A DNA stretch of 64,000 nucleotides, taken from positions 372,001-436,000 of the forward strand of contig CAWGTD010000006.1 of assembly GCA_963825415.1 (NCBI GenBank), given 5' to 3'. A program made the translations under genes and the position numbers. The notes beneath the pieces are model-generated. The model was not told where the DNA came from, ran no database searches, and was given only the letters and a program-made list of their open reading frames with translations. This DNA is from BP-464 sp963825415 (GTDB lineage: Bacteria; Actinomycetota; Thermoleophilia; Solirubrobacterales; Solirubrobacteraceae). Below are positions 17,468-29,105 of the stretch, piece after piece (position 1 is the stretch's first letter; each line of letters opens with the position of its first letter).

Positions 17468-18531
17468 ACGTGCTCCCGCGGGACGCGGGCGGTCAGCCCG
17501 CAGGTGATCTCGTAGTTGATGGTGCCAAGCCGGCCGGCGACCTCCTCGGCGGTGATCCCGTCGCCGATCAGGGTCACCGGATCGCCGACCCGGACCGAGG
17601 TCTGCGGGCCGAGGTCGACGGTCACGTTGTCCATGCTCACCGTCCCCACGAGCGGGTGGCGATGCCCGCCGATCACGACCTCGGCGTTGTCGGACAGCCC
17701 GCGCCGCCAGCCGTCGCCATAGCCGATCGGAACGGTGGCGAGGACCGTGTCGCGCTCGGCGACGAAACGCCGCCCGTAGCCGGCGCTCTCCCCCACCGCG
17801 CACGGCTTGACCGCCGCGACCCAAGAGCGCAGCGCCAGCGCCGGCGCCAGGCCGCTGGCGGCGGGGTCCTCCTGGAAGGGGTCAAGGCCGTAGATCGCCA
17901 CGCCGCAGCGGACGAGGTCGAAATGCGACGCGCGGTCGCGCAACGTCGCCGCGCTGTTGGCGACGTGCAGCAGCGCGTCGGGGAATCGCTCGCGCAGCGG
18001 CTCGGCCCAGGCTCCGAAGCGCCCGAGCTGCTCGGCGAAGAACTCGTCGCCGCGCTCGTCGGCGGTGGCGAAGTGCGACATCAGCCCGGCGACCTCGCAC
18101 CCGGCGGCCTGCGCCGCCTCGGCGACGCGGGTCGCCTCGGCGGGGTCGCGCGTGCCGAGCCGCCCCATCCCGGTGTCGAGCTTTATGTGCACCCGCGTGC
18201 CGGCCGGCAGCGCGGCGACGAACGCCTCGTCCCAGGCCGTGACCTCGGCCCCGGCGGCGAGGGCGACCGGCAGCTCCTCCGGGGTGAGCGCGCCCATCAC
18301 GACGACCGGGACCTGCTGGGTCCCGAGCGCGCGGGCCTCCTCGGCCGTGGCGACGAACAGCTGCCGCGCGCCGCCGGCCAGCGCCGCCGCGGCGGCCTGG
18401 AGCGCCCCGTGGCCGTAGCCGTCGGCCTTGACGACCACGCCGAGCCGCGCGGCGCCGTCGAGCTCTGCGCGCAGGCGCTCGCAGTTGCGCGTGATGGCCC
18501 CGAGGTCCACCGTCGCGACGGCCCGGACCAT
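17464..18531 (-). CDS. alr: Alanine racemase
   Basis: A 355-aa PLP enzyme that makes D-alanine for peptidoglycan. The PLP lysine is Lys35 in VVVKADGYGHGA. The second-domain catalytic Tyr is in SAGYGRRF, and SMDNVTVDLG near the C-terminus is also a family block. ATG 18531 (MVRAVATVDLGAITRN) is chosen over an in-frame ATG at 18624 because family members begin at this strand. About 170 nt of non-coding leader with two inverted repeats precede it. Its stop overlaps the polymerase gene. Confidence 0.95.
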   Translation of the reverse strand: MVRAVATVDLGAITRNCERLRAELDGAARLGVVVKADGYGHGALQAAAAALAGGARQLFVATAEEARALGTQQVPVVVMGALTPEELPVALAAGAEVTAWDEAFVAALPAGTRVHIKLDTGMGRLGTRDPAEATRVAEAAQAAGCEVAGLMSHFATADERGDEFFAEQLGRFGAWAEPLRERFPDALLHVANSAATLRDRASHFDLVRCGVAIYGLDPFQEDPAASGLAPALALRSWVAAVKPCAVGESAGYGRRFVAERDTVLATVPIGYGDGWRRGLSDNAEVVIGGHRHPLVGTVSMDNVTVDLGPQTSVRVGDPVTLIGDGITAEEVAGRLGTINYEITCGLTARVPREHV

Positions 18532-18563
18532 GGCTAGTGGATCCGGTCGCGGCCTCCGCGCGG

Positions 18564-18626
18564 GCCTGGCGACCGGCCAGGCGTGGCTGCCGAGGACGCA
18601 GGGAGGGAGCAATGGCAGCGCCATTG
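18564..18626. repeat. Two inverted repeats in the alanine racemase leader
   Basis: In the 169-nt spacer between the CBS gene and alr there are two perfect 7-bp stems. GCCTGGC/GCCAGGC has a 5-nt loop at 18564-18582, and CAATGGC/GCCATTG has a 3-nt loop at 18610-18626. They may be an operator or leader hairpins. Nothing else was seen in this spacer. Confidence 0.35.
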
Positions 18627-18700
18627 CCCCGACCGAGGACGACGGCAGGCGCGGTTGGACGCCGCCAGGTTCGTGTCGGAGGCTGCGAACGGGTCCACAA

Positions 18701-19162
18701 CTACCCCTCGCGCGCGAGCGCCTGCAGGACGTCGACGCGGGTGACCAGCCCGGCGAGCTGACCGTGCTCGACGACGGGGAGCCGGTTGTGGCCCTCCTCG
18801 GCGATGATCCGCCCGGCCTCCTTGACCGACGCGCCCGGCGTCACCGTCACGGGGTCGGCGGTCATCATGTCCTCGGCCGTGGAGGCCACGGCCTTGCGCA
18901 GGCGCTCCTCGAAATGGCGCAGCGGCTCGAGGAAGACGACGCCTCCCAGCAGCTCGACGTAGTGCGGGATGTGCAGGTCGCCCTGCTCGTCGGCGAGCAC
19001 GAGGTCGGCCTCGGTGATGATCCCCACGCAGCGGCCGCCCTCGTTGACGACCGGTACGCCCGGCAGCTCGTGGTGCTTGAGCAGGCGCACGACCTCTTCG
19101 ACGCTCGCCTCGGGAGCCACCGTGACGGGCTCGGGATCCATGATGTCGGCGACCGTGGTCAC
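18701..19162 (-). CDS. CBS-pair protein with inserted helical segment
   Basis: A 153-aa protein with two CBS motifs: residues 8-55, ending GIITEADLVLAD, and about 97-150, ending GLVTRVDVLQAL. An approximately 35-residue insert between them is rich in hydrophobic and charged residues (HYVELLGGVVFLEPLRHFEERLRK). The insert distinguishes it from the compact CBS protein at 2419-2841. Such proteins bind adenine nucleotides. GTG 19162 (MTTVADIM) is used. It stands alone between the alr leader and the divergent M14 peptidase gene. Confidence 0.85.
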   Translation of the reverse strand: MTTVADIMDPEPVTVAPEASVEEVVRLLKHHELPGVPVVNEGGRCVGIITEADLVLADEQGDLHIPHYVELLGGVVFLEPLRHFEERLRKAVASTAEDMMTADPVTVTPGASVKEAGRIIAEEGHNRLPVVEHGQLAGLVTRVDVLQALAREG

Positions 19163-19230
19163 GGCCGCGCAGCCTAGATGATTGCTCCGGCCGCCCCCGG
19201 GAAGCAGCGCCGCACCTGGTATTCGGTAAC

Positions 19231-19236
19231 TAGGAT
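19231..19236 (+). promoter_or_regulatory. Putative -10 TAGGAT for the M14 peptidase gene
   Basis: TAGGAT ends 6 nt before ATG 19243, predicting a leaderless transcript. Confidence 0.42.
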
Positions 19237-19242
19237 CGCGGC

Positions 19243-22200
19243 ATGGGTCCAGTCAAGCTTTTCCTCACCGCCGCCATCGCGACCGTCCTGCTGCTCCCGG
19301 CAGCCGCGCAGGCCGGGCCGGTCGCCTCCAACGACGGCGCCTACGCGCTCCTCGGCAGGGTCTTCCCGCACCCGCAGGGCGCCTGTACCAAGCGGCCCGT
19401 GCTCGCCCCGCTCGCAGGGCAACCTGCCCGCCACGACCTTCGTGGGCTTCAAGGAGTTCATCGACGGCCTGACCTACATGAACTCCGGTGCAGCCGACGC
19501 GAAGACGTGGTCGCGCTACCTCGAGGTCTGGACGCTCGACGGCGACCTGGATGGCAACAGCAAGCCCGACGGGACCGACGACACCACGCCCGGCACCGAC
19601 GAGAAGGCCAACTTCCCCGGCAACAACCTCGGCGTCTGGGAGTTCACGCCCGAGGGGCGGGCGCACTCCGCGGGCCTTCCCATGCCGACGCTCGGCCGCA
19701 TCAGGTCCGACGTCGTCGTCGCGCGCGTCACCGACGAGAGCGTGCCCGACGCGGGCAAGGCGCGGGTCGCGCTGTCGCTCTCGATCCACGGCATCGAACG
19801 CGCCGGCGTCGAAGGTGGGACGCGCGCGCTGGAGGACCTCGTCACCGCCGCCACGACCGACCGGCTCGACAAGCCGATCCTCGACGTCGAGAAGCTCGGC
19901 ATCCCGATCCCGACCTTCAAGCAGGTCCTGCAGAAGACCATCATCTACTTCACCTTCCCCAACCCCGACGGCTGGCGCCGCGGCGACCTGAACGACACCG
20001 AGAAGGGCCCGGGCGTCTTCTTCCAGCGCTACAACGGCAACGGCGTCGACGAGAACCGCGACTTCCCCGACATCGGCTTCTCGTTCCGGCCCTACTCGTC
20101 GCTGTCGGAGCCCGAGACCCGTGGATGGGCGTCGGCGTTCAAGCAGATCAGCACGCGCGGCGGGCCGTTCGCCGCCGGCGACGACCTGCACGGCCAGCTC
20201 GGCGCGGACTCGTTCTCGTTCACGCTGATGCCGCACGGCTCGCACGACTACGCGAAGAACGAGCGCATCCGCGAGGCGGCCCAGAGCATCAACCTCGTCC
20301 AGCAGTCGTGGCTCAGCTGGAGCCCGCTGATCCAGCCCAACGACCAGCCGCGTGGCAGCTGCAACAACAAGCCGGTCGTCGGCGCCGACTGCTACCCGAT
20401 GTACGGGCAGAGCTGGGGCACGGTCTACGACACGATCAACTACACGACGACCGGCGCGCTCGGCGACTTCATGGACTCGAGCATCGGCCTGAACGCCGAC
20501 GGCGTCGACAACGAGATGTCCTACTCGCACCTCGACAAGGACATCGCGTTCGAGCCGCTGATCGAGCAGATGCACGTCGACGGCAACATGGGCCTGATCT
20601 ACGCGCACGTCGCCCAGGTGCTCAACGACCGCTCGTTCGTCTTCCCCGCGCGCGGCCGCAAGGGCTACGTGCCCTCCAAGCGTGTGACCCGTGCGGCCGC
20701 GCCAAGCACGATCGTCGCGCCGCCGGGCACCCATGCCCAGGCCGACATCGACACCGACGTGCCCGCCCCCGGCGGGAGCGTGACGTGGGAGTTCGATCCG
20801 CCCGTGGGCGGCGCCGGTATCTACAACGGCGGGATGCGCGTCGACGTCACGACGCCGAACATCCAGGGCATCAATCCGGGCGCGATGGCCGGCGGGCACA
20901 GCCTGGCCCTGCAGTGCTCGGGCTGCGACCAGCACCGCGGCGTCGCGAACGAGGACGAGCCCGAGTGGATCACGGTGGCCGAGGACTTCAACCAGTCGGG
21001 CATCTACCTCCAGGCGGGCCTGACCGTGGCCGTCAACAAGCCGCAGGCCACCCAGGCCGGCGGCAAGGCGGTCAAGTGGCGTATCCAGGTCTCGACCGGC
21101 ATCGGCCCGGCGATCCACGTCCATGTGGACTTCACGCAGGGGCCCGCGACGACCGCCGGCGCGACAGGTGGCGATGCCGCGCCCGACCTCGCCGCCTACG
21201 ACGTCGCGGCCTCCGACTTCTGGAAGAAGCTCACGCCGTTTGCACCGGAGGTCGCAGGCATCCAGGCGGTCGATCCGGACAAGCTGGTCAAGGAGCCCGA
21301 GGGCACAACCGCCGCTGAGAAGCAGGCGGTCCAGGTCCCCGACGAGCTCGACACGCTGATCCTGACCGACCAGGCTTTGCCCGGCTACGCGTTCCCGCCA
21401 CTGCCCGCAGCGAACGTGCCGGCCGACATCAAGGCACAGTCGAGCCAGCCCACGGCCCCCTGCGGCTACACGGACGGCAACCCCCACACACCCGGTTGCT
21501 ACGAGACGTTCGACTTCTCGGTGCCCAAGCAGATCGGCCGGGCGGTGGTGAGCATCACGCCCACCAGCGGCGATCTGACGCTCACGGTCCACAAGAAGAA
21601 CGCCGACGGCAGCACCGGCGACAAGGTGGGCGCGACCTCCGATCAGGGCGGCGATGCGGGCACAGAGACCATCTCGATGACCAATCCGCCCGCGGGCGAC
21701 TACATCGCCTACGTCGACAACTGGGTGGCGCCGGGCGACTCCGGATGGACCGGCGGGGTGCACTTCGAAGCGCCCAGCATCGGCGAGCAGGGCTCCAGCA
21801 AGTACACCGACGCGCAGTGGGACACCTACGTCGGCAAGCTCAAGTCGTTCGTCGAGGGCGGCGGAAACCTGGTCCTCACCGACGGCGCGCTGCAGGCACT
21901 GCCCTACCTCTTCCCGGCCATCAAGCGCCCGGACGTCGGGCGGAGCATCAGCTATGTCGGCCAGGTCGCCTTCACGACCAAGGAGACCACGTCGCAGGAC
22001 GCGCCCACCGACGGCAACACGCTCGCCGACCCGTTGGCCAAGAACGTCAACCAGGCCGGAGCCCGGTTCAACACCGGCCTGCGCCGGCAGACATTCGAGC
22101 CCACTCCGGTCGGTTTCTCGATCCAGAACGCCGACGACGGCGGCAACGAGCCGCACTCGCCGGTCTGGCAGGTCGACCGCCAGGCCTTCGAGGCGGCGGG

Positions 22201-23095
22201 CGGCCGCATCACCGCCACGGGCACCAGCGGCGAGGCCGACCTGGTCAGCCAGGTGATGGTGGGTGAGCTGAAGCTGGGCAAGGGCGTGGTGCGCATCGTC
22301 GGCGCGCTGCTGCCCACCCCGACGGAGGAGTTCGACCACGAGCAGGGCCTCGAGCCCTTCGCGGTCACCTACACCGGCTACTTCCTGGCCGAGAACCTCA
22401 CCGACTGGTGCGCGCCCGGGCACTCGTGCCCGCGCGTCACCGCCCTCGACGAGAACTCCGCCACGGCATGCGTCGCGGCGCGCGGGTTCACCGCGGCCTC
22501 GGCCAAGCCGTCCAAGCGCGGCCTGAAGTTCGCGTTCAAGCGCCGCGGCACCGCGCCGGTGAAGATCGACCTGTTCCAGGTCTCCAAGGGCCGCCGCGTG
22601 GTCAAGCAGCTGCTCCAGCGGCGGTTCGTCACGCGCAAGGGCCTGACTTGGAACGGGCGCAAGGGCCGCCACAAGATCACCAACGGCGCCTACTTCGTGC
22701 GCATGTCGGTGAAGGGCCCGAACGGGATCTACGAGGGCCGGCGCATCGCGCTCGTCCGCAAGGGCGGCCGGTGGCACGCGCAGCGGTCGTTCTACCGCCG
22801 CGAGACGTGCACGCGCCTGCGGTCGTTCAAGCTGATCCGCCCGGTCTTCGGCGGGTCCAAGCGCGCCGGGCTGGGGATCTCGTTCCGGCTCGCCTCGAGC
22901 GAGCAGGTGCGGTTGACGATCAGCCGCAAGGGACGCGCCGTCAAGCGCTACACGTTCAAGCGGCCCAAGGCGCTGACGACGATCCGTCGCAACGTCTCGC
23001 CGCGCAAGCGGCCGAAGGGCCTCTACACCGTCTCGATCACGATCGGGACCGGCAAGAACGCCCTGAAGGCCAAGCTGTACTCCAAGCGGATCTAG
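19243..23095 (+). CDS. Large secreted M14-family zinc carboxypeptidase (frameshifted)
   Basis: About 1283 aa once one extra base near 19399 is skipped. The signal peptide is MGPVKLFLTAAIATVLLLPA. The peptidase domain supplies zinc ligands HGIE (His182, Glu185) and His316 in GDDLHGQ, and the substrate-binding Asn-Arg pair at 271-272 in ENRDFPD. Beta-rich modules of about 600 residues follow, including an apparent bacterial pre-peptidase-like segment (LTLTVHKKNADG). Lys/Arg-rich beta modules near the C-terminus end in KAKLYSKRI. It probably degrades extracellular peptides or murein-linked peptides. Far larger than classical M14 enzymes (about 300-400 aa). No anchor motif was seen. Confidence 0.85.
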
Positions 23096-24624
<1,529 letters not shown>

Positions 24625-24628
<4 letters not shown>

Positions 24629-24966
24629 CCGGCCAGCGCCACCGCGCCCGCCAGGTCGCGCTCGTGTGTCAGCGAGATCGCCACCGGCCCGCGGCCGGCC
24701 AGGGCGCCGTGCAGCGCCACGCGCGGGGCGCCGTCGTCGCCCATGACGACCTCGACGTCGCGCGGGCTCCACGCCCGCAGCGCCAGGGCCTTGGCGACGG
24801 CCTCCTTGGCGCAGAACCGGGCGGCCAGGTGACGTGCGGGTCGCGCGCGCTGGGCGGCGTACAGGCGCTCCGCGTCGGTGAACAACCGCTCCGCCAGGCG
24901 GGGCCGCCGTTCCAGCGCGCGCTCGAGGCGCTCGATCTCCAGCAGGTCGATCCCGACGCCGGTCAC
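24625..24966 (-). CDS. acpS: Holo-[acyl-carrier-protein] synthase
   Basis: A 113-aa phosphopantetheinyl transferase that activates the fatty-acid acyl carrier protein with coenzyme A. Diagnostic residues are the Asp in GIDLLEIERLERA and the Glu in RFCAKEAVAKAL, which bind Mg2+. The C-terminal SLTHERDLAGAVALA strand is also present. GTG 24966 overlaps the glmS stop. The family length (about 115-130 aa) fits. Confidence 0.95.
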
Positions 24967-26825
24967 TCGACGGTGACCGTTTTTGCCAGGTTGCGCGGGC
25001 GGTCGGGGTCGAGGCCGCGCCGGCGCGCCACGGCGTAGGCGAGCACCTGGAGCGGGATGACCGCCAGCAGCGGCTGGAGCATCCAGTCCATCTCGGGCAC
25101 CCGCAGGACGTAGTCGCAGTGCGCGGCGATCTCCTCGTTGCCCTCGGTCGCCACGGCGATCACCGTCGCCCCGCGGGCGCGGACCTCCTGCATGTTCGAG
25201 ATGACCTTGTCGAGCACCGGGGAGTCGGTCGCCACCGCCACCACCGGAGTGCGCTCGTTGAGCAGGGCGATCGGGCCGTGCTTCATCTCACCGGCCGCGT
25301 ATGCGTCGGTGGAGATGTAGGAGATCTCCTTGAGCTTCAGGGCGCCTTCCAGGGCCACCGCGACACCCACGTTGCGCCCGATGTAGAGGAAGAACTCCGC
25401 TTCGTAGAACTGGTCGGCGATCGGGTCGACGGCGGCCTCGGCGGCCGCGACGACCTCCTGGATCTTCGACGGAACCCGCCTGAACTGGGTCAGGATCCGC
25501 CGGCGCGTCTCCTGCTTCATCGTGCCGCGCAGCTCGGCGAGGCGCAGCGCGAGCAGGTACATGACCGCGACCTGCGAGACGAACGTCTTGGTCGCCGCGA
25601 CGCCGATCTCCATGCCGGCGCGGGTCAGCAGCACGCCGTCGGCGTCGCGCGTGGCCTGCGAGCCGACGATGTTCGTGATCGCCAGTACGCGGGCGCCGCG
25701 CTCGCGGGCGAGCCGCATCGCCGCCAGGGTGTCGGCCGTCTCGCCCGACTGGGTGATGCCGATCACGAGGTCGTTCGGGCCGACCACGGGATCGCGATAG
25801 CGGTACTCCGAGGCGATGTCCATCCCGACCGGCACGCGCGCCCACTTCTCGATGGCGTACACGCCGATCAGGCCCGCGTGGTAGGAGGTGCCGCAGGCGA
25901 CGATCGTGATCCGCTCGACGTCCATGAGGAGCTTCTCGTCGAAGGTCGCCTCCTCGGCGAGGTCGACGCCGTCCTCTCTGATTGTGCGGTCGGCGATCGT
26001 CTCGGCCACGGCGTCGGCCTGCTCGTGGATCTCCTTGAGCATGAACGTCTCGTAGCCGCCCTTCTCGGCGGTGTCCTCGTCCCAGTCGATCTCCTCGATG
26101 GGGCGCTCGACCTCGACGCCGTCGGGCGTGATGATCCGCACGTCGTCGCCGTTGACGATCACGAGCTCGCCGTTGTTGACGATCTGGATGTTCCGGGTGT
26201 GCGCGAGGAAGGCGGGCACCGCGGAGGCCAGGAAGGTCTCGCCCTCGCCGCGCCCGACGACCAGCGGGCACTCGCGGCGCGCGCCGACCAGCGAGTCGGG
26301 CTCGTCGAGGCTCATCGCCACGAACGCGAAGTGGCCCTCGAGCTCGGCGTAGGCCGCGCGGACCGCCTCCTCGAGGCTGCCGAGGGCGAGGTGGTGGGCG
26401 ACGAGATGCGCGATGACCTCTGCGTCGGTCTCCGAGGTGAAGACCGCACCCATGTCCACGAGGCGGCGCTTGAGCGCCATGTAGTTCTCGACGATCCCGT
26501 TGACGACCACGTGCACGCGGTCGGTGGTGTCGAAGTGCGGGTGGGCGTTGGACTCGTTGACGCGGCCGTGGGTGGCCCAGCGCGTGTGGCCGATCCCGGT
26601 CGTGGCCGGTCGTGTGGCCACCGCGACGCCGCCGTCGCGATGTCGTGCTTCGACCGCCTGGACGAGGTTGTGCAGGCTGCCCACCGCGCGAACCGAGTCG
26701 ATCTCGCCGTCGGCGATGACCGAGACGCCCGCGGAGTCGTAGCCGCGGTACTCGAGCTTCTGAAGACCGGCGAGCAGGACGTCCTGCGCGGGCCGCTTTC
26801 CGACGTAGCCGACGATGCCGCACAT
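24963..26825 (-). CDS. glmS: Glutamine-fructose-6-phosphate aminotransferase
   Basis: A 620-aa enzyme that makes glucosamine 6-phosphate, the first committed step to UDP-GlcNAc. The Ntn glutaminase domain starts MCGIVGYVG, with Cys2 as nucleophile after Met removal. Two SIS isomerase domains follow (for example ACGTSYHAGLIG and GRNVGVAVALEGALKLKEISY), and the tail ends in LAKTVTVE. It sits just downstream of glmM, the next enzyme of the pathway. A -10-like TACCGT lies 9 nt before the ATG. Confidence 0.97.
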   Translation of the reverse strand: MCGIVGYVGKRPAQDVLLAGLQKLEYRGYDSAGVSVIADGEIDSVRAVGSLHNLVQAVEARHRDGGVAVATRPATTGIGHTRWATHGRVNESNAHPHFDTTDRVHVVVNGIVENYMALKRRLVDMGAVFTSETDAEVIAHLVAHHLALGSLEEAVRAAYAELEGHFAFVAMSLDEPDSLVGARRECPLVVGRGEGETFLASAVPAFLAHTRNIQIVNNGELVIVNGDDVRIITPDGVEVERPIEEIDWDEDTAEKGGYETFMLKEIHEQADAVAETIADRTIREDGVDLAEEATFDEKLLMDVERITIVACGTSYHAGLIGVYAIEKWARVPVGMDIASEYRYRDPVVGPNDLVIGITQSGETADTLAAMRLARERGARVLAITNIVGSQATRDADGVLLTRAGMEIGVAATKTFVSQVAVMYLLALRLAELRGTMKQETRRRILTQFRRVPSKIQEVVAAAEAAVDPIADQFYEAEFFLYIGRNVGVAVALEGALKLKEISYISTDAYAAGEMKHGPIALLNERTPVVAVATDSPVLDKVISNMQEVRARGATVIAVATEGNEEIAAHCDYVLRVPEMDWMLQPLLAVIPLQVLAYAVARRRGLDPDRPRNLAKTVTVE

Positions 26826-26834
26826 GAGCGCTCG

Positions 26835-26840
26835 ACGGTA
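26835..26840 (-). promoter_or_regulatory. Putative -10 TACCGT for glmS
   Basis: On the minus strand TACCGT ends 9 nt before the glmS ATG, between glmM and glmS. It suggests that glmS has its own near-leaderless transcript. Confidence 0.3.
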
Positions 26841-26858
26841 GCAGTGGGCGGTGCCGAG

Positions 26859-28173
26859 TCAGCCGACTGAACGCACGATGGCGACCAGCCGATCGCAGAC
26901 CGCGTCGGCTTCGTCGGCGGTCGGGGCCTCCACCATCACGCGGACGAGCTGCTCGGTGCCCGAAGGGCGCACGAGCACGCGGCCCCGGCCCTCGAGGTCG
27001 GCGCCCTCGCGCTCTGAGGCGTCGCGCAGCTCGTCGGAGGCCATCGCGGCCTCGCGGTCGGCGACCGGGACGTTGACGAGCCGCTGCGGCAGCTTGTCCA
27101 TCGCGTGGCGCTCGGCCAGGTCGGCGCCGCCGAGGGCCTCGAGCGTCAGCAGCGCGGACGCGATGCCGTCGCCGGTGGGGTTGAACTGCATGTCGATGAC
27201 ATGGCCGGACTGCTCGCCACCGAGCCTCCAGCCGCGCGCCGCGCAGCTCCTCGAGCACGTAGCGGTCGCCCACCTGGGTGATGGCGACGTCGATGCCGGC
27301 CTCCTTCATCGCGACGTGGAAGCCGTAGTTCGTCATCACCGTGACGACCACGCCTCCCAGGTTGCCGGCCTCATGCAGATGGCGTGCCGCCAGCGCCAGC
27401 AGCTCGTCGCCGTCGACCACCGCGCCGGTGCGGTCGACCGCCAGCACGCGATCGCCGTCGCCGTCGAAGGCGAACCCGATCGCGTGACCGCCCGCCACAA
27501 CCGCTTCGCCCAGGGCCGCGACGTGCGTCGAGCCACAGCCGTCGTTGATGTTGCGGCCGTCGGGCTGGTCGGCCGTCGTGGCGACCGTCGCGCCCAGCCG
27601 CCTGAAGATCTCCGGAGCGGCACGGAACGTCGCGCCGTTGGCGCAGTCCAGCAGGACGTCCAGCCCCGTCAGATCGAGGCCGGCGAAGCGCTCGCGCAGC
27701 TCGCGCAGGTAGTCGTCGAGCGTGCCGTGAAGGGCGCGCACATGGCCGATTCGATCCGGCACGGGGTGATCGGCGCGCTCGAGGCGCTGCTCGATCGCCA
27801 GCTCGACCTCGTCGGCGAGCTTGAAGCCGTCCGGGCCGAAGAGCTTGATCCCGTTGTCTTCATACGGGTTGTGCGAGGCGCTGAGAACGACCGCGACGTC
27901 GAACCCGTAGCGGCCCAGCAGCAGCGGGGCCGCCGGAGTCGGGAGCACGCCGCCGAGCAGTACGTCCCCGCCCGCCGCGGTGGCGCCCGCGGCGATCGCG
28001 GCCTCGAGCATCTCGCCGGACTCGCGCGTGTCGCGGATGACGAGCACCTGCGGCGCGTGGTCGGAGCGCAGCTCCTCGACCGCCGCGCGCCCGAGCGCGA
28101 GCGCGAGGTCCGCGGTCAACAGTTCGCCCGCGACGCCGCGAACGCCGTCGGTGCCGAAGAGCCGGCGGGCCAT
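26859..28173 (-). CDS. glmM: Phosphoglucosamine mutase (frameshifted)
   Basis: Converts glucosamine 6-phosphate to glucosamine 1-phosphate; about 437 aa. Domain 1 has the phosphoserine loop SASHNP (Ser100), and the metal loop is FDGDGDR. The frame breaks around 27234-27242 in a GCGCGC run. One extra base must be skipped to join EELRG to GWRLGGEQSGHVIDMQF (the sugar-binding loop) and then VRPSGTEQLVRVM, the phosphate-binding loop. The gene is essential in most bacteria, so the shift is very likely an assembly error rather than a broken gene. Confidence 0.93.
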
Positions 28174-28181
28174 GAGAACGC

Positions 28182-29105
28182 TCAGCGCTTCGAGAACTGC
28201 GGACGCTTGCGCGCCTTTTTCAGGCCGGCCTTCTTGCGCTCCTTCACGCGCGAGTCGCGCGTGAGGAAGCCGCGCCGCTTGAGCTCGCCGCGCAGGTTCG
28301 GATCGGCGTCGAGCAGAGCGCGGGAGATCCCGTGGCGCAGCGCGCCGGCCTGGGCGCTCACGCCGCCGCCGTGTAGCCGAGCCACGACGTCCATGCGCTC
28401 CTCGTAGCCGACCGACTCCAGCGGCTGGCGGATCTGGCGCTGCAGCGTCGGGCGCGGGAAGTAGTTGTCGAGCTCCTTGCCGTTGATCAGGTAGGAGCCG
28501 GAGCCGGGCTTGAGGATCACGCGGGCAACGGAGGTCTTGCGCTTGCCGGTGGCGGTGTAGCGCGCGCCGGCGGCAAGGTCGATCGTGGCGACGACCGGCT
28601 GGTCGAGCACGACGTCATCGGAGTCGCCGGAGCCGTCGTCGGGACCCTCGTCCTCGTCGTAGTCGGCGTAGGGATCACGGGCGCGCTCCTCGCTCTCGAG
28701 GACGAGGTCGAGCTCGAGGTCGGCACCGGGGATCGCCGGCTTCTCGCGCGGCGTCTCGGGGCCGGCCTCCTCGGCGGCTGGGGCGGCCTCGTCGGCAGCG
28801 GGCGCAGCGGGCGCCTCGGCGGCGGGCTCGTCAGCGGCGGGGGCATCCTCAGCGGCGGGCTCCTCCGGGGCGGGCTCCTCGGCCGCAGGCTCCTCGGCGG
28901 CGGGCTCCTCAGCGGGCGCGGCAGGCTCCTCGGCGACGTCCTCGGCGGCGTCCTCGGCCGGGACCGGGACCTCCTCGGCGGCGGACTCCTCCGCGGCGGC
29001 CTGCTGCTCCTCGGGGGGAGCCTCGGGCTGCTCTGCGGTCGGCTCCTCGGGAGCCGGGGTCTCCGGAGTCTCGTCGTCGGGCGGGGTTGGCGTGTCCTCG
29101 GCCAT
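28182..29105 (-). CDS. rpsI: 30S ribosomal protein S9 with a 180-residue acidic N-terminal extension
   Basis: The last 127 residues are a complete S9 (YTATGKRKTSVARV, LHGGGVSAQAGALRHGISRALL, C-terminal KKARKRPQFSKR reaching the P-site tRNA). In front lies a 180-residue segment of Glu, Ala and Pro, with many EEPA/AEEPA repeats, then a more mixed acidic part with EERARDPYADYDEDEG. Typical S9 is about 130 aa, so the protein is more than doubled. The ATG shares one base with the rplM stop (TGATG), which fixes the start and argues that the extension is really translated. Confidence 0.93.
   Translation of the reverse strand: MAEDTPTPPDDETPETPAPEEPTAEQPEAPPEEQQAAAEESAAEEVPVPAEDAAEDVAEEPAAPAEEPAAEEPAAEEPAPEEPAAEDAPAADEPAAEAPAAPAADEAAPAAEEAGPETPREKPAIPGADLELDLVLESEERARDPYADYDEDEGPDDGSGDSDDVVLDQPVVATIDLAAGARYTATGKRKTSVARVILKPGSGSYLINGKELDNYFPRPTLQRQIRQPLESVGYEERMDVVARLHGGGVSAQAGALRHGISRALLDADPNLRGELKRRGFLTRDSRVKERKKAGLKKARKRPQFSKR

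Noticed and set aside
19265..22777. A 1170-codon open frame on the minus strand opposite the M14 peptidase
   Set aside because: Its residues are dominated by Arg, Ala, Asp and Val with no domain motif, as expected for an antisense frame in GC-rich coding DNA. The plus strand has clear zinc-peptidase motifs.
28750..29040. Regular GC-rich repeats (ggctcctcggc type)
   Set aside because: They are not a CRISPR or mobile repeat. They encode the Glu-Glu-Pro-Ala repeats of the S9 extension in frame, and unit lengths vary.
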